From the NCBI GenBank assembly GCA_037783545.1, contig JBBELK010000451.1, positions 1,178,001 to 1,242,000 on the forward strand: a stretch of 64,000 bases of DNA. The letters are read 5' to 3'. Shown one piece after another: positions 42,915 through 55,138 of this stretch. The stretch comes from Henricia sp. BOLD:AAB3569. Its lineage: Eukaryota; Echinodermata; Asteroidea; Spinulosida; Echinasteridae. How positions within the stretch are numbered: position 1 is the first letter of the stretch; every line of letters starts with the position of its first letter. The position numbers were made by a program, and so were the translations under genes. The notes under the pieces were generated by a model. The model saw only the letters and a program-made list of their open reading frames with translations. It was not told the DNA's origin and searched no databases.

Positions 42915-43421
42915 TCAACATTTTATTTTTCTTCGACTGCTGGAAACAATTTGATGAGCTCGTCTGCGTGCCCAAAAGGCCGGCACAGTGCTGATTATTA
43001 CATGACAGACGTCATTGTATTCTAATAGAAACAAAAGCGGGGTCATGACCCCAAAGTTACGTTTTATCAGCATCAATAGGGCACCGCCATAGTGTAGGCA
43101 CATGCGTCCCACTTGCCGATGCACAAAATTGACATTTTGGCTCGTTTTCTTTTGGAGTCTCTTCGATCTTTTAAATGCTTCTTTTATGTGACGAACGAGC
43201 CAGTTGACGAGTGCTTGCTTTAGTGTGTGTCGGTGTATGTGGTAGGGGTCAACCAGGGGGCCATGACCTCTGACACCGGGGTCAAGTGATATCCATGCTA
43301 AAACATAGTTAGGTAAACACCGAAGAGCCGAATTTAGCACAAGGAAACGAATTGAAACCTCTCTTTCTTTAAAAGTCGCCAAGAGAAATACCGCTCGTTT
43401 TCGTGCCCAAATGGCCGGCAC
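42915..43421 (-). CDS. Uncharacterised ORF between two direct repeats
   Basis: A 168-codon open frame (MPAIWARKRAV at the start, PAFWARRRAHQ near the end). Both ends come from one direct repeat of about 35 bp ('cgtgcccaaa' then 'ggccggcaca', at about 42967 and 43402), which explains the shared PA-WAR-RA motif. The middle is basic (HIKEAFKRSKRLQKK). No family is recognised, and it may be noncoding repeat DNA. Confidence 0.2.
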   Translation of the reverse strand: MPAIWARKRAVFLLATFKEREVSIRFLVLNSALRCLPNYVLAWISLDPGVRGHGPLVDPYHIHRHTLKQALVNWLVRHIKEAFKRSKRLQKKTSQNVNFVHRQVGRMCLHYGGALLMLIKRNFGVMTPLLFLLEYNDVCHVIISTVPAFWARRRAHQIVSSSRRKIKC

Positions 43422-43906
43422 AATGACGAAATTTCGATACTGTTCGTCATACCGTTCTTGTGACCCTATAACCTGAGGTCATGACCTCTGATCTAGACCA
43501 CTTGAGGTCCCAAGGTGCGGCAAGGCGTAGCAAGCGGTTATTTCTCGAAACAGATGGCTTATAAATTTCAACAACGATTTTATTTTTCCCACAAGTGTTT
43601 CGTGCTGTTCGGTATTTTGTGTTAGCTCGCTACATTCAGGGCGTGGTCGCATTTTGCTTATATGTTTTATTAAAACAAAAGGAAAACAAATGGCTATAGT
43701 ACAACCTTCCCAACGTGAGACCTAACGGATAACAGCAGAGAGCACTGACTTTGCATAAACTCTTAATCTTTATTTTTAAAAACTGCATAGAAAAATTTAA
43801 CAAAATTATTCAGTTTTCTATATATTTTGCGATTCAGAGGATGCTTGTTGTTAGCAACTAAGGGCAACTAAGGTCGTTGGTTGTGACCTTTGACCTTGTC
43901 AAGGTC

Positions 43907-44362
43907 TCATCCGACGTGTGGGGATGTCATACGGACGCTGCGAGTGCTGACGGCGGACTTAGCCCGCGGAATGGGTCGGCTTTGACCGCATGACGAAGAC
44001 GCATTCTCAGACTCACGTTGGTTGGTCCGAGCAACCAGCATCTCGAATTTCCCATGATGCAATCGATCACGTGGCCCTATACCCGTGTGAATGACTGACG
44101 TGGCCCGGTGTGGCCTTTCCCCCCTGGCTGTACCCTCGGAGAAGCGAACCCGCCTAGGCGTCTTGGCCGTCAGCCCTGCCTTCGAGGCAGAACGGTCGAG
44201 TGACGAAAAGGTCTTCCGGCTGTGTGTTGGCAGTGCCAGGACGGCAGGCGGCGAGGGTTCATTGGCAGGTGCCGGCCGGCATTGTTGGCTCGCTGTAAGG
44301 GGAATACAACCCCCGAACCCTCTAACATCTACCCTCTCCGAGCGCATCAAATGTCTCTCCTG
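43907..44362 (-). CDS. Candidate last exon of an unknown gene, with RVxF motif
   Basis: Open for 150 codons plus stop, starting right after a good acceptor (ttctggtatttcag, AG at 44363-44364). GC content is well above its flanks, as with coding DNA. The protein is Ser, Arg and Pro rich and looks disordered. TPRRVRFSEG near the middle fits the RVxF docking motif for protein phosphatase 1. An AATAAA on the minus strand at about 43769 would give a 3' UTR of about 135 nt. Upstream exons are uncertain. The open stretch at about 44985-45110 could join in phase 0 (ending NENERRN) but has a weak donor. An internal ATG (44347) would also allow an intronless 145-codon gene. Confidence 0.42.
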   Translation of the reverse strand, partial: QERHLMRSERVDVRGFGGCIPLTASQQCRPAPANEPSPPAVLALPTHSRKTFSSLDRSASKAGLTAKTPRRVRFSEGTARGERPHRATSVIHTGIGPRDRLHHGKFEMLVARTNQRESENASSSCGQSRPIPRAKSAVSTRSVRMTSPHVG

Positions 44363-44419
44363 CTGAAATACCAGAAATTAGTCTGCATTTTTGCCATCTC
44401 TTTATTAATCTTTCGTCGC

Positions 44420-47400
44420 CCAAACAAAATCCCTCCTAAGGCAAATTCGCATCGGCGTACAGCCACCTGTAACACTCATAAACACTCGTAATTTAGACCT
44501 TTATTTCCTCAAATTGTCGGTACCATTGTAAGTAGGGTAGCGTCTTTCGATAACTCTTTTTTGTTTTCATAAAAGGCTGAAAATTAATGTTTAAATATTT
44601 TGACCTAATACATTTTTTAGCCTAAGAAATAATGCATTTTCGGCAATTATATAAAAAAAAAATCACTCTACAGCGAAAACTTGCTATTAATTGTTGTATA
44701 TCATAAAACGTCGCGGTGGTGCCTTTGTTGCCCGTTCCCGTCATTTTTGTTTGAACTCGATGCACAAAGAAATCCCAATGGTCTTATAGCGGATATTAAA
44801 ATCGATGAAAAGACGGACAATAACGCACAAATGACTAATAAGGCACAATATTCTCAGTCGATATCGTCCGTTTTTGCCACGATTTTAACATTTGACTATA
44901 AAACCACCTGTCAGTACGAATTTTAATTGAAAACGGGGTGGGAAATTTTAACCGTGTTTCTTAGCTGGGTATCTCGGCTATAAAGTCACGTTTCTTCTTT
45001 CATTCTCGTTGTTGGAGGTAGCTCTGTTTTTGGTCCGAAGACGGGACGGTGAATCGCCGAGCTCCGTATTAGGCCAAGCGCGCCGTGGTGCTTCCTTTTG
45101 CCAAAATACGGTCGTGAGCGGGGATACTAACCGGTACAACACGCGGCCGCCGGCACACAAGTCATTGTTGTTATAGTGCCCATGTATTTTCCCAGAGTAC
45201 ACACAAAAAAACGGCATTTTAATGTTAAATTCCAATCCTACAGATTAGTCCTGCATACAATTCCAAACCAATCCTAAAGTTTACTTTTGTAAAATCAAAA
45301 TTTACGGTGGTTGACTTCGATTGCCGGTCTAATATGGGCTGAAGTCGAGTTGAATGCGGGGTGAATGTCGGTGTCCAAAGCATCTAATTCAAGACCGCTT
45401 AACTCATTACCAATTGAAGATCCGTCATACGAGTGCAATTAGTTTGCGATTTGCAACCATGAGTCATTTTTGGAAACTGCCTTCGACCACCGACCGGCAA
45501 AGAGACCGGGCGAGGGGCGAGCGCCGAGCGGCCCCAGCGCTAATTGGGGCCCGGTGAAGCGATCCGGAAGGGGTAGTAAAAGAAAGAAAGGGAGGAAAAA
45601 ACTCGGCGATTGTTCGTCCTTGTTGGTTCGTCTCAAATGTGGAAAGGGGACAATGAACGCGGCCAGAGCGGGTATAGACCTAATGCATCACCCTCTCCCA
45701 AACGCCTTGTTGAAACAGCTAACGTGATGCTAATTAAATTGATTTATCCTCACTGGTTTGGCAGACGTATGCGTTCATGTTCTCAAGCAACATTTTACTG
45801 TGTTCTCGGTTTCAATCTAATACAGTTGAAAGGGGATCGACCGCTGCTCCCATCAAATACCAGAAAAAAATGGCTCACTTGAAAATAAAAATCTGCATGA
45901 ATAAATACATAAATTTGTTAAAAAAAGAACAATGACCAAATAAATGGCATGGATGTACTTCAGGGTAAAAACAAAAGCAAATCGGTCAAGAAAAGAACAC
46001 TTTGAGCGGGGAATTCCTTCAAAATTGTGCATTTCTATAAATGGCTACTCGGAAATGGTCACTAGAGATGAGTCTACAGCACTCAAAGAATCATGAAAAG
46101 AAACGAGACTTGCCCATTACTCTTTTTGCGAAAAAGACAAAACGCCACTCTAATTATTCAGTGTCCTCCCATGTCCCACCCACCCACTTTTTGTGAAGAG
46201 GGAAGTATCGTTAACGACCAAATTAATGACCGATTGAGGCTGCTTAGACCCGGAGGTAGGGGTAGGTCTAGTGTGTGTTTGGTCGCATCGAGTAGGACCC
46301 TCAAAATGGTCTGGATACTTATTTACTCTTGGCCGTTCCTTCGGTCGTTGAGACGGCATCGATGGGGGCTAAGTAGGTTCAGAGTGCCCCCAGCATTTGG
46401 TCCCTCCATATGCGATGTCATAAACTAATATAGACACCATTTCCTTCCCAATTATGCTCTCAGATCGACAGAGATACACGGTGCGTGGTGACTTAAGTGT
46501 CTGTATTATAAGGGCTATCGATAAAATGGGCGATTAAGACCAAATCGGTCATTATCCTCGAGATGGGTTGGTGAAATTATGAATGATATGGCGGAAATTG
46601 GGAACAAAAACACAGTAAATTCGTGTATACCGTGGCAACACTCCATGATTGGATCAAGTCCATCTTTAATGAAAACTGGAGACAAAGAATAGTGTACGAG
46701 TCTGTACATGCGCGTATACACCACTTTCAATAAGTCGGCACGGCCTTCACTTCGTGTACTTTCGTTCATTCAAGTTCGGAATCGTCTACGTTTATTCGAA
46801 ACGTTCAGATGATAATCGCCAAATCATAATAACTGTTAATAATCTAGCCCGGACCTTCCCAAGACTGCACATTTTAACTCATTGGTCCTCAAAGCGCCCC
46901 AAACCGTCCTGCAGCTTTCTCCTCAAAGCGCCCAAACCGCCCTGTATTTCTTCCATGTTCAACTCAGTGAAATACAAGTTTCTGCAAACACGCACTCAAT
47001 TGATAGGCATGTACTCATAGCTTGACTCATCCTCTTTCAAATCTTGTGTTCAGTAAAGGTGGCTACTATTTGATAACTTTGGTATAACAAGGAACATTAC
47101 TTGATACCGAAAAACCTTCGATGATAAGACACACTGTTCTGTGGAACTTTCAACTCCAGAACGTGCATGCCCTATGATTCTCTGGAAATGCTATAGCTGG
47201 AAATTTTGAAGGGATCCTAATGTGGTGTAGCCTATTACCTTGTCCAATTTCAAATGATTTTCAAAAGTTAAATTAAATTCTAGGGCTTTATTTGCATCCA
47301 CAAATATCGTGACTCCCACTTTAGCCTGGATGACTCCGCCCAATTATGACTTCTGGCTTAAAATGTGCGTTTGTGCACGAGCGAGCCGCCCGTTCGTAAA

Positions 47401-48430
47401 TTTGGCGGCCTTTCCAAACATTGCAATGTGAGGGCGCTTTGTAACTCGCGGTTCTCATCAGCCCAAAGGAAGGTGGTCCTAAAATTAACCCTAACTCCCT
47501 GGGGTGTATGCAAAATCGTATTGATTTTGGAGGATTGAGGAGTGTTAGGATTAAGGAAAATACGCCTTTTACACATCGACCCAATAAAACTACAACCTCA
47601 ACGGGACATTGAAATGTATTTGGTTTTTATCAAGAGAATTGAGTCCCTTGTCGCCTTTTTAAAAATTCCATGTCACGAGAGGGCGCTGTTCCTGGCTGCA
47701 GTTTAAAACACCCACCCTACATTAAAAAGAAAGTGAATTTCCAAGAAAAGAATTAATTTCTATTCCTGCACAATATTAATTTAATACAATACTAATATTC
47801 GCAAACAGGGGCAGTTATATACTTGACATTGCACAACTGATCGCCCAGCCACGTCCATATAACTGGCAATGCCTATTACTTTCGAACGTCGAAACGGCAC
47901 CAAGTACACTATCGCTATACCACCAGTAAAGCGCAAATAACACGCACTAATAGATTTACCTAGGACGTATTATGAATAATAATTATCGCACGCAACCCCG
48001 AGCCATATTATCGAACACTACCAGCCAATTGAACCTTGCACTTTTCGAGTGCGCCGACTCGCGACTCGCTTCGGCCGCATTTCGCGCAACGGGTCTCGCT
48101 TTTTTTTATGAAGAAATGTCACAATACCTATCGCCCTTGTTGTCACGTCGGTCATGACTTTTCATGACTGAAGTGACGTCCTTTTTGTTGGGACTGTTTT
48201 AGTTTGTGCGGATAGGTGGGATTTTTCCTACTTTTTTAGCATTTTATTTCTAGCTCGGATGGTAATAAACAGTCACAGTGGGTGTTTTCCCGATTGACCA
48301 ATGTTTAAAATTGCCATATGATAAAAGATACGTCACGCTTTCGCACTGAAAATCAAAAACATCTCGGGGACTACAAAATTAATAATCAAACGCCAGAAAT
48401 GTCCAGCACTCGGATGTCACATACATTATG
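44420..48430. other. Intergenic DNA with GC-rich islets
   Basis: GC-rich islets at about 45.0-45.1 kb and 45.47-45.60 kb alternate with AT-rich DNA. The ORFs there are short and overlap in several frames. No domain and no large repeat was seen. Confidence 0.35.
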
Positions 48431-48441
48431 ATCGAAAAACT

Positions 48442-48765
48442 TAAGAACAGGAATAACAGCATTACATAACTAAAGAATAATGTTGATAAACTGCCTTGTA
48501 GAAATTTCAGCCACATAGATGCAGTAATACTTCAGAAAACCTGAAAATTTCATGCATGGTTTTTGTGTATGAATGAATGGTAAAAACATTGTCTGCAGAC
48601 AATTTAAAAACAAACCATCTTTAGTTGGAAATTTCTTCCACCTATTTTTTACAGAAAAAATATGTGGTGTTTGTTACCATTGCTATTAACACGTTTAGTC
48701 GTTTTTTCCTTGTCAATTCGTGAAGTAAAATGTTTGGTAACTGCAAATTATGTATTGGCTTTTTT
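48442..48765 (+). mobile_element. MITE family B copy
   Basis: Blocks gtagaaatttcagccacata, 'gcatggtttttgtg', 'tatgtggtgtttgttacc' and 'cttgtcaattcgtgaa' match family B. It shares with the 21851 copy the start 'acagcattac..aactaaag', defining a subfamily. Confidence 0.75.
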
Positions 48766-49207
48766 TAGTTGGTTCTGTGGTAAACATTTTTATATTCCCT
48801 TGCTCGAAAAGTACTTGAAATATACGATCCTTTCTTTCAGATTCTTAAAATGTATGAAGCTTTTTGAACAATACCAAATTACGATGTGAGCGAAGTATTT
48901 CCTGCGGTACTCCACACAAAAGCATTCCCAATGGACCAACTACACGTTATAAATATAGGACTCGGGTCAATGAACTGTTGACTTGCACAATGATTGTCGC
49001 AAGCGGGCGCTCTTTAGCAACACTCTCCACAACAACACGCCGCATGAGCGCATCACAAAAAAACGAGCGCTGTTCGCGACCGGAGGACTTCGGGGTAACA
49101 GAGCCGAACTAATTTTATTTTCAAGTGAAAAAGACCAAACATTTTTCCAGTGTAATGCACAACCGACAGCTGAAAAGGGCATCGTTTTTCAGTGAAACAT
49201 TTATAAA

Positions 49208-49505
49208 CTCCTCAAAAAAAGTTCGGAAAGTCAAGTTTGACTGACGATTTCTCTCTTGTTGCAAAATAATTTTCCTTGAATTTTATATCATTGGAAAGCC
49301 CTGTTATTCCTCTTTACGATGATGTGTCATTTGTTATGATTAAGCATTTAGGGAATGTGCAGCACAGCTGAATACGGGGGCGGGTGTAAAGTGAAATGTC
49401 ACAAAATGCATTGCTATTGTCAAAAAGTGCATTGACACATCCTCCAAGCAAAAGGGGAATGCACTGCATGACAATAGCAGTGAATTTTGTGACATTTCAC
49501 TTCTA
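49208..49505. mobile_element. Palindromic element, family C copy 2 (3' arm shortened)
   Basis: The left arm matches 20065-20280 almost base for base (aaactcctcaaaaaaagttc and on). The right arm stops after 'gtgacatttcacttc' instead of running to the end. A 175-codon minus ORF overlapping it is not credible. Confidence 0.8.
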
Positions 49506-50232
49506 CACCAAATACCCTCGAAATCCTTGTTAGAGAGGTTGCGACATGAGAGGTTCACCGACGCCATTTTGTTTCCAAAGAGGGTCGCCACTATATGTAC
49601 ATAGTATACGTCTAGATGGCTTAATTGGTTTTTAAAAATCCAAAACACAATTAATTCCACAGAAGAATAACAATACTGTATGATGTATTTTCCTGTTCTT
49701 GTAAAATATTTGAGTCCCAGTTGTGCATCGCTAAGTAAACAAGATGGCGTCCCCCATGACGGCAAGTTGTGGCAACTTTCTCTATAATCAAGAAACTCTC
49801 GAAAAATCCAACTATTCCCCACCCCAATCGCTCTGAAAGTCCACTTTCCGCGACTGCACGGCACCAACCATAAGTTCCCGGATAGAATTTAGGATACGTC
49901 GACGGGAAACAACCCTAGCTCTACATCAGACCTATACGGGGCCGGAGCGCCGTATCGCCCCGTGAACGCCCTGACCACAACACGCTAGACCAAGACAACC
50001 CGCTGGTTTACAGTGTGTTGACTTTGGACGTAGTTTCGTTTGCCTTTCTATTAAATCTCATCAAAATTAAACCGATTACGAAAATTAGCATTTATATGGG
50101 GCGTAACAGTTGCTGAGTACAATCAAATCGCATCCAGAGAAGAAAACCGCAAATTTTTGAGCACAGTATTAAATAACTCTCATAATCGTAAATAATAATG
50201 TTGAAATTAATTACAAATACACGAGACTGGGC

Positions 50233-50552
50233 ATTAAAGGTACAGTACATGATTGATAAACTATTACAAAGGGCGCTATTTGTTATACTCGTGATTAAAG
50301 GCCCATTTTGATAAAACTGCCGTGTAGAAATTTCAGCCTTAAATACTTCAGAAAACTGGTTTTTGTGTTGAGTTGAATGGTATTTAAAAAAAGTCTTTTG
50401 CAAAAGATTTTTTTCAGAAAACCACCTTCAGTTGTTAATTTCTCACACAAAATACAATTTTGGACTGAAATAAATTAATGTGGTGTTTGGTACCATTGTT
50501 ATTAACTCTTTTAGTATGGTTTTTTCTTGTCAACTCATATAGTTTAGCTTTA
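50233..50552 (+). mobile_element. MITE family B copy
   Basis: Starts attaaaggtacagtacatga and ends 'gtcaactcatatagtttagc'. Internal blocks match 15306, including 'gtgttgagttgaatggta' and 'ggtaccattgttatta'. The middle is shortened. Confidence 0.75.
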
Positions 50553-50559
50553 AATGTTT

Positions 50560-53110
50560 TTCAAGCATAATCTCTCTTAACTGTTTTCCCGGTTTTTCTT
50601 TCTCTTTTCAGATCATAACTCTGGAATTAAAAGTTGTACACATTTCATTCTTTCGGCAAATACAAATCTAGCCTTTTTCCTCTTTCTAAATAGTATCCCA
50701 AACAATTTTGTTGAATTACATAAAAGTTACGTACTTTTTTCATGCTAAAATGTCCGTTCGACAAATGTTATAGGCTTTGAGAATATGGCATATAGGCCTT
50801 TGCGTTTTACACAGCCTTGCCAAATTATTTTGTATAAAAATGTGAAAATCTTCATTAAAATATATATCAAATTTGCTGCAAACTGACAGTATAATTGTCA
50901 AGTATAAACCGTGGAGATTCTTTGGATGGCGACCCAAGTTTCGGAATTAATGGTGTTTTTTTCATATTAAAGAAGTTTTCTAATGGGACATAATTGGGCG
51001 GAGTCACACTCACACATCCGAGAGGGCTTATTCTTCATCTAAGATCCCTCAATTTTCCCGAGCGTGTATATTGCCCACTTGGACACACCGTCGGACCGTG
51101 GGAATGTGGTTAAAACTCTCGGGATGATCTTATCACAAACACCGGCTCGATTCGGGTTCAATGGGCTCGGAGACTCCGCTTCACGGCACCACGCGGGTCC
51201 GTCGCCGCCAGGCCTTGCGGCGGCCCGCACGCCGCTCCGCTCGGCCCAAACTCTCCCTCCATACACGCTACGGCTCTCGGCGATTCACCCAACTGACAAC
51301 TTATTTGGAATTCATGCGTATCCGGACAGTATCCACCCAACATATTTTTTTCTTGGCAATTTTTTCCTGCACGCCAATTTAATAAGCAGAGGGGCCAACT
51401 ATACGGGATTAGCCTAAGATTAGGCGACTGGGCATCATGCACGGCGATATTCGCCATCCGTTCGCACGTTGTTGTCACGTTTCTATTATTATTTCGTGTG
51501 TCCGTATGAATTTTAATTTGCCTCTTGCGCCTTTTTACCCCTCACGATGAAGCCGATGAAGTTTCATACAGCAAAAAATTCAAAATAAAAGTTCTTTATT
51601 TGTTTTTATTTATTTGTTTCGTCGGTTGCTGCCATGTTTAATTACAACTAATTGTTAATTTAAATTGAAAACAAAATACTGTTTGCCAAGATGCTGCGAA
51701 TAACTGAAATGCAACTATTGGGGAAAACTGTTAAAAACAGCTTTACCTCTATGTGTGATTGAGGATGTGTATGATAACAACCAGCCTGTTAGTGTTAGCA
51801 TGGAGCTCCATGGTGTTAGTAAGTCAGGTCGTGATTTTAAGACAAACTTAAAAGAAAAACAACATGGCTCCATACACGTTGAGTTTACGAGCCTTTTGTT
51901 CAAAATAGCTTGCCATATTGAGACAGATCGTCCCCAATATAAGTCATTTTCGAGACGCAAGCCCCATTTTTCATCCGTTAAACAAGTAACCATCTTGAAC
52001 GCATAAATCTTCTCCCATATGGGCGCAATAAAAATGTCTCAGAACGCAGTTCGTTTCGCAGGCAGGCACGCGCCCGGTAAAATGATCAATTTCGTTAGCC
52101 GTAAAACTCGTTCGGATCCGATTATACAAAGTTTATTTTTGAGCTACCACGCGCCATTCCAAAGAACATAAACGTTTATGCTCAGGTCGTGGCAAATTGC
52201 CCTTAAACTGATGCGGACTGGCCCCCTTCGAAGACCGGGAACATCGGTCTTGATTTATGACTTTGGAGGTCGTAGTGAATACATGCGACCCCCACCCCAA
52301 TCCCACAAAAAAAAAAGCCAAAACGTGGTTCCATGTGCCACTTTTGTGTTCTGTCGACACGTGCCGTTTCGTTCACCGGTTCAGATACGGGTTAAAGGAC
52401 GCATGAAATAGAATATTTATTACATAAAATAATAGTAGAGGATGCGTTTTACACATTTCGATCAATTTCAGAGAATTTAATAGTTGCGTTTTGGTGTATA
52501 ACTGCAAGTTTTTAATATATTTTTATGCTATAATGAGAATTTCCATATTCATGAGCAAAGCTGTGATGTCATCTCAGGACAACAGAGGAATTCTCCATAG
52601 ACTTGTGTACAAAAGTTGGTGTCATTTTCATTGACTTTTTGATATCAATTAATCGAGTTGGTTAAGTATGTAATTCGCAACAATCCTATAAACAAGTTTT
52701 AGTCAAAAATGGATCAGTGGGCTACTGTTTGAAATGTAATGTTCCCGCCATGACTAGCAGGAAAAAAGAGCCCTCTTCTGTCAAGGAAATTCTGAAGTAG
52801 AGAAAAGGTCACTTCTTTCTAAAATAAAAACAAATTTGAGTTTGCCCCTTTGTCTGCAGCAGTTTGATCCTTTGATTTATCTATATAACCAGCTGGTTGT
52901 TACTTTTCATTTCACAAAACCTGACAAATTCGTGTCGTTCTTCCTATTTCGTTTTCAAAACGTAAAATTAAAAATCTAAATTTTTCATTTTGAAAATGAA
53001 AATGAAAAGAAGCTAATTTTTGTTTTTCGATTTTCAATTTGAAAATGAAAAACGGAAACCAAACTTATTTCAGTTTTTATTTTATAAATGTAGGCCTAAA
53101 TTTAAAAACG
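50560..53110. other. Intergenic DNA; GC-rich islet at 51.1-51.3 kb
   Basis: No convincing gene. At about 51150-51280 a GC-rich islet has open frames in three phases. A family B fragment lies at about 51716-51786 ('ctctatgtgtgattgagga', matching 5267). Confidence 0.35.
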
Positions 53111-53111
53111 A

Positions 53112-53665
53112 AAGGCATCATGGGATTGGATAACAAACGAGGCTGTCAATTTTCACACAAACCTATGGGGCTATGGGTACATGACAACGTTTATCGATTT
53201 CATTCTCATTTCTGTGAAGTGATTGACATGTGATTTTCCCACACGTTTGTCATCAAGGAAAGATGCAATGTTTGATTATTTTTTTAAAATTTTAATTGAG
53301 CGTAGATAAAATAAACTAAGAAAATTCGCCAAATTGTAGCAATATGGAAGGGCTGTTACCATTGGTTGAGCCAGGGTTGAGCTACCACGTTAGAGCCAAT
53401 CAGGTGCATTCTTTTGTAAAGTTTAATCTGGTGCTGTGCATTAATTTAAATTTTCTCATTTTATTTCATTTGGACAGTTAGAATAAAAATAATATTTGTC
53501 GAAAATTGCATCTTACCTTTATCAAGATTATGTGGGAAGATCACATGTCGATCGCTTCACAGAAATGAAAATGAAATCGATGAACATTTTCATGTCCCCA
53601 GAGCCCCATAGGTTTGTGTGAAAATGGACAGCCTTATTGTTTGTCATCCAAACCCATGATGCCTT
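53112..53665. mobile_element. Inverted repeat, arms of about 160 bp around a 230-bp spacer
   Basis: The left arm (53112-53272) and right arm (53502-53665) pair: aggcatcatgggattggat with 'atccaaacccatgatgcct', 'cacacaaacctatggggct' with its partner, and catttctgtgaagtgattga with tcgatcgcttcacagaaatg. The spacer is unique and AT-rich. Confidence 0.85.
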
Positions 53666-53699
53666 GAGAACGTCGATAAGGATTATTGGGTAAAACTGT

Positions 53700-54955
53700 T
53701 GTTGGTCACAGGACAATGAACTCTACTAGAACAACATCAAGTCCAGTGCACATAAAATGCTTCTTTTTTCTAATTTCGTTTTTAACTTCCAGTTAAATGA
53801 ATTGTTCTTAATTAAAGTTAACCATCACTGCCATTGACCGAAAAAGAAATAAGAAATGAATGACGCGGTCCTTTCATTTTGGAATTTAATAACTTGGACT
53901 TTCACGGAACGTATAATCTTTCCGAAAGAGACAAAAAAAGTCGCAACACGTGGCCATTGTACTAACTCAACCGGTCAGCCCTGGGAGAGACAGGCGAGGA
54001 AATTAGGGGCAATTTCGGTCAAACTCTGGCCATCCAGTGGTTTATTTTTCTTAGGAAATCATTTTCGCCTTGATTTGCAATATTGTCACAGCGCTGCGAA
54101 AATTACCGGTCGGTGTTTCACACATTATACAAACATGGGCCCGGACCGCTCATTCAATCCTACCGGCTAATTTACTCGAGCCCTTCCGGAGTTACGGATC
54201 AAATCTCAACCATTCTTTAGGAGGAGGCTTCATTTTGTATACGAGTCCTCTCGCCCCGCGAGACTTAGCACGAATAAACACGGAAGCCGTGAGGCCAGCA
54301 GATATTCCGGCCCTTCGCAACCGTTGACTTCAGCTTTTCCTGTAATATGAGGAGAAATTGAGACTACTCTCGCGAAAAGAAAAAAAAGCTCCATTGTTGC
54401 ACTTTTATTCTCGCCACAAATCACCCCCCAAAAATCAATTTCCCACGCCTTGCGTTTAGCAACTCTTTCGGATATTAGGTAATGGCCGTTCACACCTCGT
54501 GGCAGTGTTATTTTAGTCAAGCGAAGAAAGAAACAAAAACACGTTTCGTGGAGATTCTCGCGCGGGCATGACTTATTATCTTTTTTTTTAACGGCGAGGA
54601 GACGGTGGTATAATCATATTTTTACGTGAGCACCGATCCGATGAAAAATCATTTTTGTTTACGCTCGAGAGTCCTCACTTTTTATTGGGAGCAGAGGTGT
54701 GCGCGAAACACACACGTGGATTGTTTTTTCTCTAAACACGCTTGCAATTTCGTTACAACTGCGGTCGGTTTCAATTCCGTTTATTTTTCTTAGACAGTCC
54801 ATGCACGGGGATTAATTCAGGCAATATCGCAAATAAAATTGGCGGAAACTCGACGCCGACAGAAAAATTAAAACATTTAAATTTTCAACCGAAAACCACC
54901 TTATTAAAAAATAATCTTCGAAACAAATGTGGACAAATGTCCATATGAGTTTGGG
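53700..54955. other. No gene recognised
   Basis: ORFs of about 100 codons at 53.86-54.33 kb overlap in different frames without family resemblance. There is moderately GC-rich DNA at 53.94-54.33 kb and a pyrimidine-rich stretch at about 54580. Confidence 0.35.
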
Positions 54956-54961
54956 AAATCT

Positions 54962-55100
54962 GGAGCAGTGAAAAACAACTTTGCTTCACCGGGATTCGAA
55001 CCGCGGACCTTCTGCTTAACGTGCAGACGCCTTATCAATTAACCTATGAAGCCAACTGGTGGTCTCGAATCACGGTAGTGCAGTTGTTCCTCACTGATTT
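54962..55100 (-). mobile_element. tRNA-like unit within a short inverted repeat
   Basis: The reverse strand has a perfect 7-bp acceptor-like pairing (GCTTCAT with GTGAAGC, one G-T pair), a perfect 5-bp anticodon stem (TCTGC and GCAGA) around a loop with GTT in the anticodon place, and a B box (GGTTCGAATCC). The D and T stems are mismatched, so a SINE head or tRNA pseudogene is likelier than a working tRNA. 'cagtgaaaaacaact' and 'agttgttcctcactg' frame it as an inverted repeat. Confidence 0.6.
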
Positions 55101-55138
55101 GGATTGGCTATCACATGAACTTAGCAAGCCCTTAAGAT

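Noticed and set aside
49340-49867. 175-codon minus ORF
   Set aside because: Its C-terminal third is the family C palindrome and the rest has no recognisable domain.
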